Assembly (NCBI GenBank): GCA_026874595.1
Contig: CM049313.1
Coordinates: 16,987,508-17,051,507, forward strand
Length of the DNA stretch: 64,000 bases
DNA from: Sipunculus nudus
Lineage: Eukaryota > Annelida > Sipuncula > Golfingiida > Sipunculidae
Reading direction: 5' to 3'
The position numbers were made by a program, and so were the translations under genes. Every line of letters begins with the position of its first letter. The first letter of the stretch is position 1. Shown in pieces: positions 37,009 to 48,639 of the stretch. The notes beneath the pieces are model-generated. The model did no database searches. It saw only the letters and a list, made by a program, of their open reading frames with translations, and was not told the origin of the DNA.

Positions 37009-37416
37009 GAGGACCATTGTCCGACCACATCTTGTTTCTAACACAAATTACACTTATCCTTTATGTTTTATTTTATTTTAAATTATTCTGTACCTGTAAA
37101 GGCTCTTATAACCTACCTTATTATAATCTTATTAAAGCAGACAAGAGAAAAATGTCAAAATGTTCTCATGTACATATTTTGCAAACACTTAAAAAAAGTT
37201 AAATATTAATTAAAAGTACATATGTAACAGAATCACTTACTTTGATTCTGGACCTGGCCCTGGTAACTCTCTTGCCTTATTTCTCATACCTCTCCCCTTG
37301 ATTTACATTATCAGTTATGTTTATCATTTGTGGAGTGATATTTTTACCTTAGAACTAACCACAGGTCTGCGAGAAAGGCCTCGACAATTCCAGGTACACA
37401 CGTACATCCATCTTAC

Positions 37417-37535
37417 CTTGTACTCCGTATCTCTGTAATTCCTTGATTTGCGTATCGTTGACTTTTTTCCAGACACGATGTAAAAGTGAATGTCCAGGCC
37501 AGGACTAGTTGTAGAGAGACGGACACGTAATCCAT
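37417..37535 (-). CDS. Probable nAChR exon 1, coding part: signal peptide and start of mature protein
   Basis: Seen: on the minus strand an ATG in good context (AACATGG) opens 39 codons plus two bases, ending at a CAAG|GTAAGA donor. The first 21 residues form a hydrophobic leader (MDYVSVSLQLVLAWTFTFT, then S-C), as expected for a signal peptide cleaved near the Cys. The polar segment LEKSQRYANQGITEIRST follows. The two leftover bases AG join the single leftover T of exon 2 to give a Ser codon, so phases match. Inference: this is the first exon of the receptor whose exons 2 and 3 lie at 2.4 and 1.1 kb, giving an intron of about 35 kb. It lies on the same strand and no other gene was recognised between. 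A diverged copy with the same donor sits at 59722-59786. Against it, a one-in-three phase match is weak proof, and the leader itself is not a diagnostic sequence. Confidence 0.62.
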
Positions 37536-37592
37536 GTTACCATCCACGGACTAGCTATAGAGAGACGGACATGTGACCCATGATACTGCAGC
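37502..37592. repeat. 46-bp tandem duplication spanning the putative start codon
   Basis: Plus-strand units begin GGACTAGTTGTAGAGAGACGG at 37502 (shown as GGACTAGTTGTAGAGAGACG) and GGACTAGCTATAGAGAGACG at 37548. Each continues through a CAT (minus-strand ATG). The units differ at a few bases, including the change that creates the TAG stop in the upstream copy. Confidence 0.8.
37555..37581 (-). promoter_or_regulatory. Upstream ORF (8 codons) in the putative nAChR 5' leader
   Basis: On the minus strand an ATG 46 bp upstream of the putative start codon opens MGHMSVSL and then stops at TAG. It lies in the upstream unit of a 46-bp tandem duplication whose downstream unit contains the main start. 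It is therefore a duplicated, broken copy of the beginning of the signal peptide. If transcribed it could reduce translation of the main ORF. Function is inference. Confidence 0.4.
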
Positions 37593-38265
37593 CCCGCTGA
37601 CGGACCGGCACTGTCTATCCTCCGCTGTGTCCCGCTCCGCGCAGTAAGATCGATCACCACAGACGGCACCCTTCACTACAACGATAGGACAAGTCGATAC
37701 TTCATACGGGTATGGGTATGTTCCTGCCTTAACCAGTGGATTGTTATGTATGTATGTCTATTAAATATGCCATATCAAAGCAGCTATCTTTTTATCATTA
37801 TTATCTATATTAAATATATATTTTTTACGGAAGCTTGAGGTGGTCCGGTGCATGTTAGCATATGGCATATCAAATTACTACTATGCTATATCACATTAAA
37901 ATAAAAAATACACTGGACATAAATACTAATAAATAAATATTTATTTCAATTGTACGTATTAGATCTCTGGAAACGTAATGGTATACAAATGTTTAATTAT
38001 ACGATTTTTAAATAATATTTTAATTGTATAGTTTAAAATAATGTATAGAACATAAGGTTAGTTTATACTTATTTATAGGATCTTTCGTCAAGTGTCTCTA
38101 CGGTCTGTTTCTCCATTGGAAAAGTGTTCTTTTTTATCAGTCATGGTGTAATCTGTGCATTGAACTTCAATTTCAGTTCAAACACCTGCTAATGTGACTC
38201 TAAAAGGAAATTATTTGACACATATTAATGACGAAAATATCGAATGATTACTACGTCATGTGTAA
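37593..38265. other. Region upstream of the putative nAChR start (possible promoter)
   Basis: Minus-strand upstream sequence of exon 1. The block 37595-37720 is richer in G+C than its surroundings. The segment 37653-37720 is conserved in copy B (59787-59850). No clear TATA box or initiator can be fixed. Confidence 0.3.
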
Positions 38266-38267
38266 AA

Positions 38268-38268
38268 T

Positions 38269-38302
<34 letters not shown>
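38268..38302. repeat. (CT)n microsatellite
   Basis: A run of CT dinucleotides interrupted once by G. Confidence 0.95.
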
Positions 38303-38304
<2 letters not shown>

Positions 38305-38929
38305 ACACACTGACATCAAACATTCAGCTTGATAAGTGACGTTAGATGTTTGCATTAAGAAATATGGGCTTAATCAGTGCGACTTTATCGTCAAGACCTG
38401 TATTTTCGAAAAGTCTTTCATACTTATTTCACACTTTCCATAATTTTTTTTAAAGATTTTCCCAAAAAGATAAGCGTGTCCTGATTTTTAGTCTTTATCC
38501 TTGTGAGATTGCTGACGTACAGCTTAACAATGTCTGAATGCAAGTTCCTCCTCACAAGCGTCATCTGACGGCGAAGAAAAGCTCGAATTTTGATACGTAT
38601 TAACAAGGAAGGTCTTAATTATCTCAAATAAAAAAATGTTTACAGTGAAAATTCCTGTTCAATCTTTTGTTTTCATTGCGATATTCAGTCTGTTATGTTT
38701 ATAATGTCCGATTGATATAAAAATGAATATTGGCTCACTCAATTAACTCGAATACTGCGGACGAACATAACTCATAACAATATGCATGTTTCTCGGAAAT
38801 GTATTACAGTCTTACATTTTATGTTTTGGGCAGATATTCATAAACTTCATCTATTTTTCAATGAAAACCATTATAAGAACAATATGAACAAATTGTTCCG
38901 CGGGCCTGGTTCTCAAAAAAAAGTTATGA

Positions 38930-41900
38930 GCTCTTTGAAGAAGTAAAAATGTTTATTCACAGTTTTGGTGAGATCTTTATTATCTCAAATTTAAAAGGGA
39001 GGGGCGGTTTCATAATTGTTACAAGGGAAGAATAAAAGAAATCCTAGGAAAGCTCCTCTGGTCCGGGAAGGAGGGGCCAAGGTCAGGTCGCAAACTTTGG
39101 GTTTGAAAGGGGAGGGGGAAGGGGGGGGGGATCCCCTGGATTCGACACTGAAAGGTTAATGGAAATTTAACTAGCTGTTTATTCAAAAGCTCGACGGGTT
39201 CACGGTAGAGATGGATGTTGGAAACCCCATACAGAATGCTAGACACCAGTTGGGTTAGGTTATGCTATAAAAATCCTTACATTGAGTTTCATTTCAGGGT
39301 CCCTATACAATAGTAAATCAGAAATTGAGTGTACAGGAAGCCGAAAATATTCTGATATTGTACGTACATTATTAAAAAAAAACCTTGTAAAGTAGCTTGG
39401 CGTTTTATTTATATGAGAATTGGTGCGATAAATCACTTTTTGTAAACATCCTTTGTCTTTGTCTTCAACTGATACGTACGTAAATACGTTGTGATATGGA
39501 AAACGTTTCAACAAAATATAGGTTTAGAAGACAATAATAACACGTATTGAAACTTGAAAGCGCTCACCATACGCATGTCTTACTTAACCGTTACGCCAGG
39601 GTACGCATGCTGATATGCCCTACAATACAACCGATCCAACCACAATTTAATCAACCATAAGTTTTCTCCGAACAGGCGATTGCATGCTGCGAAGCCATTT
39701 CAGTAATATCTGGGAAGAGGAACTTAAAAAAGTTGAATAGTATTTAGGGAATCCTCCATAAAACTACCAAAGAAAGGTAACCTGAGAGACTGCAGCAGCT
39801 ACCGTGGAATCGTGCTCAGTAACGGACAAGGTCTTTTACAGAGTTATTTCTTTTTGGAAGAATGAAAGAGGCCTATCTCCGACAACATAACCACCCCGAG
39901 GATCACTGTGGAGCAGTCCCTAAATTGGAAATCCCTTCTGTATATTACTTTAATCGATTATAAGAAGAACTTCGACAGTGTGGACATTGAACTGCTGCGG
40001 AAGATGCTGGAGAACCCTCATCCATTGCAGCTACAAAGACATGACCAGCACGGTCAGGGCGAGAGGGATATCTACTGCCATTTTCCATCTTCCTTTTAGT
40101 TATTAAATAGATTATGAAGACCACCACAACAGACAGGAATAATGGAATACAGTGGACACTCTGGAGACAGCAGATGCAGAACAACACTACATACATATTA
40201 CATCAGCTGCAGCAGGGCTCAAGATAAAACTGAGGAAAGCTGAGCTCATGAAGATCAACACCATTGCATGCTGACACTCCAGTCACAGTTGGTAAAGAGC
40301 AAATCAAAGATTTCAAGTCATTTTTTGTACCTGGAAATTGCAGATGACAGGTTGGTTGGCACAACCAAAGCCATCATGGTCAGGATCGGCACGGCAGGTG
40401 CATGATGCGCATCTTCAATGCTGGTGTAAACTACTCTGTGGTTCAAACTATGAGGACAACTTAATCAAAGCAGAGGAATATTCAGACATTCATTCAAACA
40501 TATCTGAGACCCATCTTGAACATCAGTTGGCCTGAAAAATAAAAAAAAAATAAGGGGCTTTGGCAGAGCGCGGGACAAGAGCAAGTCACCTATCAGATCT
40601 GGAGGAGGAAGTGGGACTGAATTGGAGACAGTTTTGGAATAATAACTTCCTTTCGTGAACACCATTTGTTTTGTACATGAGAACATTATAGGGAACAAGT
40701 GGCGTGTTTCGTTAAGGGGAATACCTTATACAAGAAAACATCATGGGCTTTATAATGAAGTACAAATGTCTGTTCCCAGTTTAGGCTAAATCTTTATTGT
40801 TGTAGAATAAAAAGCAAATGGAAAGTTCTCTATTCGTTTATTCACAAGCCCCTGAGTCGTTCATTGTTACGATTTATGTCTCAAGTCCCCTGTAGAATGC
40901 CAATCACCCGGTGAGTTAGTAAATGTTTTAGGAATCCGGTCGATGAGTTTACGGTCCCTGTACAGCTATAAAACAGTAATTGTGTTAAAAATCTTGAGAA
41001 AATGAAAAAAGAAGGTTATTTTACATGATGTATTCCGAGGTAAATCAACACTTCATGTTGCGCGATGCTTAAAATAGAAAATACCATATTTTGTAAGCCA
41101 CCATATTCTATCTTACATGTTTTTGCGCTTTATTCATAGCAAGGTCATTCGGTCATTTTAATACCCGATCAGCCAGCATTCTTGTGCTGAAAAATTCTAA
41201 AAAAAAAAAACACTCGCAGAGCGCATTCCATGGTCAACATCTATATTTCTTTATCCTTCCAAAATCTAACCTATCGCCCCCAAAAATGCAATCAATTATA
41301 TTCCATTGCGAACGGTATATTATGGTAAATTTACAATGTTTATAAATATTTCCAACATTTACACTGGAAACGGAGAGAATATGTTCATATAACGCAACTT
41401 TATGTCATTTCTTAGCATGTGGTCTTCACGGGGACGTTGTTGCTTTTACTAAACTTATCACTCATCATGAGGACGCCACTGTTATGACGTCAATAGCCTA
41501 CTCCTGGACGTTGAGGGAATACATACTAAACTAATGTATATGAGATTATGTTGAAAATTATTTTGTTACAGTGCTATTTGATATCGATTGATTGAACGAT
41601 TTTCGTATGCGGAACAAACAAAACGATTGCGCGATACGCATTTTAAGTACATTGCTTCACTGAAAAAAAGTTTTCAAATTATAAATACTACTTGAACATG
41701 TCCCATCCTTCAGTAAAATTTCATTTGAATCCATCAAACACACTCTTTGAGGGGCAAACAAACAAACAATAAAACAACACTGATAAAAAGAGCACTCATG
41801 ACTTGACTCTGCCATTTCCCTTTGGATTTTGAATTTTGAATTTATATAATATGTAAAAATGTATGAGATTTATAATGAAGTAAAAATATATGTTTCAAGT

Positions 41901-42300
41901 TTTGGTAATTTTTTGATTGCTGTAGAATAAAAAGTGTTAGAGAAAATTTCCCTATTCGTTTATTCACAAGTGTGACCTTTAGGGTCCTTCACTGTAAAGA
42001 TTTATATCTGAAGTCCGCTATAGTATGCCAATCACCCGTTGAGTCAGTTAATATTTTAGGAATCCTGTCGATGACTTACATTTTACCGTCCTTTACAGCT
42101 ATAAAACGGCAATTGAGTAACAAATCTTAAAAAATCGAAAACAGTAGGGTATTTTACATGAAGTATTTCGGAGTACGTCTACTCGTTATGTTGCGCGATA
42201 TTTATAAATGAAAGCACCTTTTTCTACCAGTTTACTGTCACATGTACACTTCTATTCATAGCAAGGTCATTCGGTCATTGCTGAATTCCTTTTCGATTCC
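38930..42300. repeat. Local tandem triplication inside copy A
   Basis: Two clear copies, 40745-41170 and 41865-42300, share TATAATGAAGTA, GTAGAATAAAAAG, CTATTCGTTTATTCACAAG, ATGCCAATCACCCG, AGCTATAAAAC and TATGTTGCGCGAT-like blocks in order, ending ATAGCAAGGTCATTCGGTCA. A third, more diverged partial copy lies at about 38940-39400. Copy B has one equivalent (59960-60290). Spacing between the two clear copies is about 1.1 kb. Confidence 0.75.
39765..40700 (+). mobile_element. Decayed non-LTR retrotransposon, reverse-transcriptase fragment
   Basis: Plus strand: RDCSSYRGIVLSNGQG (finger motif), then VEQSLNWKSLLYITLIDYKK with NFDSVDIELLRKML (motif A region, normally F-D-x-x-KAFDS-V). After frameshifts come GLKIKLRKAELMKINT, PVTVGKEQIKDFKSF, MRIFNAGV and RRKWDWIGDSF. 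Known: this order is typical of invertebrate LINEs whose ORF ends with a VTVG...F-x-YLG block and a (K/R)RRKW-x-WIGH segment. The YADD region is not readable and stops and frameshifts are frequent. It is inserted within the local triplication and absent from copy B. Confidence 0.75.
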
Positions 42301-44960
42301 GAATTTTAGTTGAGTGTTGTCTATCCAGAACAAATAACAAAGACAACATTGTAATAACGGAACCATTAATGATATATCAGTCGGCCTTGGGTTGGAAATC
42401 ACCAAATTGAGTCTGCCTCCTCCAGACAAAAACACCTGTAGACCATGTATACACAGCGAGGTCTGTATACCCCTGGGACTATTCACGGGATTACCAGTAA
42501 AAAAAAAAAACATTTTCTTACCTTCAGGAAAATTGAAAATATGCCTTTCAATGGCCTTTAATTTAAGGAAAAGATAGTGATAAAAATTCCTTGCATTGCA
42601 TTATTTTCTTCACCTTTCTTTACTTTCAGAAAATGGAATTTCGGTGAATTTTGAGAAGGAAATTGGGATTGTGTTGGATGAAATCACTGATGAATTAAAA
42701 ACATCGAGCAGAACTATATGATAACTACAGGTCCGTCAGCAATCCGATTTTATGTCATCATTCTGCCTCTATTCGTGATACATTTATATCAAACAAAAAT
42801 ATTCATATCGACACTGTTAGAAAGACCTGTCCGAGGAACCAACTTTATATCGTATATAATGTGTGTTTAACGATCGTCCTCGGGTTATGATGGCCAATGC
42901 ATTTAAAGAGTCTAATTTCGAGCCATCGGTATTGTTTATAATGGTAACAAGATAATTTAGTCCGGAATGAAAGTCAGTAATAAGCCTATACAGGCATTAT
43001 CAAGGTAAACTTTTTATTTAAGATTTATAAGCCGATAGGTGTTCCAATAAATCAGAACCAGGGCTGCTATCTGTCATTTTTAAACTAATACAAGAATAGT
43101 GAATTTTCCCGTTGTGTTTATGAGCTGAATAATGTTCACCTTTAAGGTGTAATTCTTAATTCCAAAGCTAGGCCTGACCAATATTGTTTCGTCCCAAGCA
43201 AACCTTCCCTTTTAAAATGCTTAACTGCCAACTAGCAGGATGTGGTCCAATTATTGACTGACCGTATTCAGATTGAATTATCCGTCGGGATAACATATGG
43301 AAATGAATTATGAACGCGAGACATTGATAGATATCGATTCATTAAATATGTATTACTATAAAAATTTCGTTAAAACCTATTTTCATATAATATACTATTT
43401 TACAAAACTCGAGAGGCTCTGTCCAGGGGAATATTTTTTTTTTCTGGAAATATACCGCGTAAAACAAATTCTTACACAAAATCTTTATCTGGCAGTATTT
43501 TCGTTTCTCCTTGTGTTTAAATTGCCTTACCTGAGCGAAACTATAAATAATCATTATTATTAAATTGATAACTATAGTATTACCATATATATAATTAAAT
43601 TAATTATTTATCAACATCTACTCGATATATGTTTTGTCAGTAGACATGTCTGAATTTAATCTAGGTCAGTCTTTTCCTAAGTTGGTTTTAATCAGGCTTA
43701 TGGTACATGACGTTGTTCAGATATCATTTCAACAAAACCAAGCAATTTGTGTTGTAATCAAGTTAGGACTTAACCTTTCTAGAACGTCTATTAAACCTCT
43801 GCTGTAATTTGCGTGAAGCCTCGGCAAAGCGTCATTTTTCTTTCTCTTCCAATATCCACTCGAAAAAAAATTTACATGAAGCAGATTTGTTCCCAACCTC
43901 TGCGATGCATAAAGAGACTATTTCCGTCAAGGATCATAATAAAATTTAAATACTGCTAACATGAATATAAGATTTGAAAAAAAAATTCTGAATGACACGA
44001 TAATGTATTTTACTAACATGTGGGCTTACATTCTACATCTTTTATGCTCTCATGTCCTCAAACTAGTTTAATTGTGTACTTTTAAGTTATCTTATTCAAA
44101 ATAAAATTATTACTTGTGTATAGCTCCTGGGCAAAGACACCTATTTCTTATCAAGTGATCATGTCTTAGGAGTTCTCGTTGGGTTATACTTGTTCATATC
44201 AATAATAAAGCTCACATCTTTAACTTCTTTAAGTCTTGCTTATATATGTGATTATCTAGTACAACTATTCTCCACACACGTGTATCAATAATTCTAAGCC
44301 CAACGAATAACTACTGTAGAATAATTATCACTTCAACCTATATGGATACTTGCTTGTGGGAGAATTCAAATGCGTTCTGCTTGGTTATGTAGGCAATATA
44401 ATTATAGAACTATCGTTTTTCCATGTATAGAATCTTTGAAGTCACACTCTGAGATACTTTACAGCAGAACTGATACTTAGGTAAAGGATCCTACTTAATT
44501 GTACATACCATCCTCGCTTTTGATTCTTGAATGACAAAAATAAATGAGATATCAAAAGTTGTAGACCTTTATCAGAAATGACATAAAAAATCAGCTGCAT
44601 CAGGCTTCAAGTTCAGCCATTTGAGCAAATCCTTCGTGTAAAGTAACCTAAACTGTCGGAGCTGATTGTGGATTGAACGATCTCATTTCACACTCATTTT
44701 ATGTAGACAGGAAAATAAAGATTGCTTTTTCGTTAATATAGCTGTTGTGTACCCAGGCTTACACATGTAAAGCGCGGGTTACGTATGACTCACTTTGAAG
44801 AAATCCAAACGAGCCATATTGATTGGAATGTGATCCAATCCCAATCGTGTCCTTGTTTTACCTCCGTAACTGATTAAACGCCCTGGTCATTTGAAACGAA
44901 GGATTGGTAATGTGTGTAAGGAAGTGTGTTTGGTACTCATTGTTGATAGTTTGACGCTCA
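42300..44960. other. Copy A sequence right of exon 1; no gene recognised
   Basis: Collinear with copy B 60900-63400. Longest ORF is 43297-43563 (plus) and is not conserved in copy B. Confidence 0.5.
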
Positions 44961-44964
44961 TTTT

Positions 44965-45760
44965 TATAGGCTTATAGACTGAAGGGCTATTGTCGTCACC
45001 GAAGCCGTCCGTTTGGCGTCCGTTAACTTTTAACTTGTGAGCGGGAAATCTCTCAAAGGTCAAGTTCGAAGATGGGTGACCTTGACCTATTTTTCAACGT
45101 TTCAGAGCTAACTATAGAAAAAGAACTTAGAAGCTTATTTCTCAGGAACCACTGGATGGATTGTTATTAAACACTGATTGTTTGAAACTGTTGCACGTGT
45201 TTTGGGGTGCCACCTACGATTTCTGGCTTTTAAAGAATTTTATCGGATTTTTCATTTTCGACCTTGTGAGCGGGATATCTCCAAAAATATTCAACACAGG
45301 AACTTTATTTCTTCAGTGTTGATGCATATTAACAAAATCTCTGTCTTAGAAAAAAGTGGCTAACCTTGACCAAATTTTAAGGTCACAGAGCTTACAATAG
45401 AAAAAAAAATGTAGTTTATTTCTCAGGAAGCACCGGGTGGATTGTTATAAAATATAGTATTGTCATTTGCCCTGATGATGTCCAAATGCTGCGCAGTTTC
45501 TGATTTTTATTTAATTTATTATCGACTTTTACAATATTGGCATTGAGAGCGTTATATCTCCAATTTTTTTCAACACAGGAATTTTATTTCTGCAGTACTG
45601 CTGTATATCAACAAAATGTCGGTCAAGTTAAAAAATGGGTTACCTTGACCTACTTTTCAAGGATACAGAGCTTAAAATATATAAAAATTAGCAGCTTATA
45701 TATCTGAAACCATATATATCTGAAATTGCCTTTCTAATCTGCGAGTGCTGCAGGAGTTGG
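44965..45760 (+). mobile_element. Tandem-core element 4 (units of about 280 bp)
   Basis: Starts near GACTGAAGGGCTATTGTCGT followed by GTCCGTTTGGCGTCCG. Core markers ACCTTGACC lie at 45079, 45363 and 45642 (284 and 279 bp apart). Its start matches the inverted element at 47775-48632 in ATTGTCGTCACC and the CCGTCCG tract. Not present in copy B at the equivalent point. Confidence 0.7.
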
Positions 45761-46559
45761 TGCCAGACTTGCCAAGGTACTACATACCCTTCTCGTTCAA
45801 ATTTATAACCTGAAACATATGTACAGATATACATCCATGTTAGAACAAATATTTCATAAATACTTGTTACTGTTACTATCCATTAATTCCCCTACTTTAT
45901 CTGAGAGTTTTTGTCAGCTTTTGTTGACAAACTAGATATTGACAATTCTACCGTGAAACTTCCGTGAAACACTTTCACACATGTGGTCGACTGGACGTTA
46001 TGTAGTCTGTCTTTAGCGCCATCGATTCGGAAATCACAGGATACACTGGCTCAGAGGTTATATGAACTTTCATCACCGGAACCTGTATATTGATAACTGG
46101 AACTTTAATTATATATCGTGTTTTACACACTTAATCTATATAGTTGCCTGGGCAATATTGGTCCGTGCTGTGGTCTATATAGCAAACATTACGTATCCTT
46201 TCCGCTACAGTAATCAAATTCAGTTACATTTAAACTGAACTAGAAAAGAAACTAGCAGATTTGGATACTTTGTGGAAAACAGGTGAAGATGTGCAGGCGT
46301 TTGCTTATTATATCATTCATTTAATTGATGAGGGATACCAGTGAGGTTAGGGCATACATTGTTCGACTTTGATTTGTGTACTGATGACGTGTTCACGCTG
46401 CTTCGAGGTTATTTGTAAAAAAAAAAGAAAATTGTTTTTCCTGTTAAAACTGCTAACGGAATGCAAATATTATGGTTTAGGAGTATGGGAAGTTTTGGCG
46501 AAAGTCTAGTGGAAGAGCAGTATGTTTTAGGCATGATTAAGCGAGACAAAGGGTGATAC

Positions 46560-47770
46560 CATTTGTCTGTATAATTCGCTAAGCCATGCACAGTGGGTAT
46601 GTTTCCCTTTCCTTGCCATTGTATAACTATAAATAATGAAATCTGGATATATGAAAATAAAATATATTCCTTTATATCCTATTCGATATATCTAAATATA
46701 AATATCATAAAAGACATTGACTAATATGTAGAAGATAGGTTGATACCGGATATATGGTTACTTGATATATTTGAATCCCAAATTCCTTTACCTGTAAAAT
46801 TATTTAAATTATCTTAACCAATTGGTACCTAGCTTTCCGATTGTTTAGAAAAAAATCAGGAAATATAGCTATATAAAAGGAAACAACCCTTCTTGGTGGA
46901 CCAAGGGGATATCTACGGGATAAAGATCATGTGATCCAGAGGATAAAACGGAATAAATAATTTAAGCATTCCCGCAGGCGAAATAGCTATTGATTCTTTG
47001 ATTATTTTACTCGGTTAAATGGACACATTCTAAAAACTGTTACAATTATATATTTTCGTTAGGCTCTTTTATATTTATGATTTTAATCATCAAATAATGC
47101 AAATTGAACGAGTTTTATTTATCATACACTGTTAGTTTAAAAGCGGCATAGACAATTTAAGTTGCTTAAGAGTAACTGGCCAATTACGTTGAAAACAAAC
47201 TGCAAGGCGTTGTTCTGGATATTTATATCTTTTCTTTAAGCATACCTGCATTACTTCATTTATTTTCAACAAGAAAACTATATTAACCTTACTTCGTACA
47301 TTCTTGATGGAAAAAGCTTTAAGATTAGACAACATGTACAGAATCATTTATTGTATGCTCATCTTGCCATTATCCTTCCTACGTAGCCTACTTAACGTAT
47401 TTTATTTAAGTAAATGCAGAATTGGTGTCCATAAATCATACAAATGTTCCAAATAATGGTGAAATCATCCATATTGATATATTTCCGCAATCAGACATAA
47501 ACATATACTCTGTGTATCATTTTGTTATGAGAATTATTGATCTTCCTCTCCTCACAACAATACAGGTAGGGATAAATATATATTTCGATATCCCTAGGAG
47601 CCTAATCCTTAGAAGCGTCAGTCCTCGTGTTATTTTGGTGCAAATGTGGTTGGTGAAATGGTAGTAAGCTCGGGTGGAGAGGTGATTACTGTGAATGTCC
47701 TTGATTCATGAGTCGTATTTCGGGATTCACATCTGGTAGAACACAAATACGACTAGAATATCAGCAGACA
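46560..47770. other. Spacer between duplication copies, nothing recognised
   Basis: A+T-rich sequence with only short ORFs on both strands and no recognisable exon or repeat. Confidence 0.5.
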
Positions 47771-47774
47771 TTGA

Positions 47775-48632
47775 CAAAAGCCCTCAGCCAAAAGAACTGT
47801 GTTTATAGGTGGTAACAGTAACCAATACAATATATTTGTTCTCTCATGGACGTATATCTGTACATGTCTCAGTTATAAATTTAAACTGGAAAGGTATGTT
47901 CCATGTTTCATAACAATCCACCAAATTCTTTTAGAAGATATCCTGCTCACAAGGCTAAAGTTGAAAAAATCAATAAAAATTCATTTAGATCAGAAAGTGT
48001 AGGTGGCGCCACCAAATTTGTGCAGCAGGTACAGACCATCAGTCCCAATGACCAAAGTTAATTTTGTGAAAATCAACCTAACAGTTCTTGAGAAATAAGC
48101 TTGTAAGTATGTTTCTATAATAAGCCCTAAAACGTAGAAAAATGGGTTTAGGTCACCCATCTGCTAAATTGACCGAGATATTGTCGATATATATCTTCAC
48201 CGCAGAAATAAAATTCCTACGATGAATCATTTTAGAGTTATCCCGCCCACAAGGCCAAATTTTAAAAATCCGATAAAAAATTAATAAAAAATCAGAAATT
48301 GTAGGTGGCGCCACCAGCCTTGTACAACAGGTACAGACTATCAGTCCCAATGACCAAAGTGCGTTTTGTGAAAATCCACAGAATGGTTACTTAGAAATAA
48401 GTTTCTATGTGTTTTTTTATAATCAGCCCTAAAACGTAGAAAAATAGGTCAAGGTCACCCATCTGCGAACTTGAACGAGATTTTGTCGATATACATCTTC
48501 ACTGGAGAAATAAAATTCCTACGGTGAATAATTTTAGAGATATCCCGCTCACAAGGTAGAAGTCAACGGACGGACGGACAGCTTGGGTGACGACAATAAC
48601 CCATCAGCCTAAGCGCTGAGGGCTGAAAAGGA
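47775..48632 (-). mobile_element. Tandem-core element 5, inverted relative of element 4
   Basis: Left end AAAAGCCCTCAGCC and right end GCTGAGGGCTGAAAAG form inverted repeats. Units are marked by GCCCTAAAACGTAGAAAAAT at 48124 and 48426 (302 bp apart). A GACGGACGGACAGC tract precedes TGACGACAATAACCC near the right end, the reverse complement of the start of element 4. Confidence 0.75.
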
Positions 48633-48639
48633 AAACGAC

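Larger units (their letters stand above)
2450..37416 (-). other. Inferred intron 1 of the nAChR gene (about 35 kb)
   Basis: The interval runs from the donor after exon 1 to the acceptor before exon 2. It contains no other exon that I could recognise. It is filled with tandem-core elements, MITE-like repeats, four decayed non-LTR retrotransposon fragments, minisatellites and most of the left part of duplication copy A. If exon 1 is wrong, this is simply intergenic or upstream intronic sequence. Confidence 0.55.
22930..46560 (+). repeat. Segmental duplication copy A (direct, about 23.6 kb with insertions)
   Basis: Collinear with 53830-63660 in the same orientation. Matching anchors (A to B): 23053-23145 to 53932-54025; 24895-25140 to 54780-54990; 26285-26425 to 55845-56000; 33870-34260 to 57300-57690; 35225-35370 to 58285-58430; 35690-35830 to 58735-58880; 37411-37481 to 59716-59786; 42315-42490 to 60910-61085; 42700-42850 to 61395-61525; 44735-44850 to 63285-63400; 46490-46535 to 63600-63645. 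Order is kept throughout. Copy A is longer because it carries transposons and satellites missing from B. It includes nAChR exon 1. Confidence 0.88.

Noticed and set aside
37417-37481. Alternative minus-strand frame HRVWKKVNDTQIKEL, open in both exon 1 copies
   Set aside because: It is open in both copies, but the other frame has an ATG, a signal peptide and a phase that fits exon 2. This frame has no start and matches no family I know, so it is kept only as an outside possibility.
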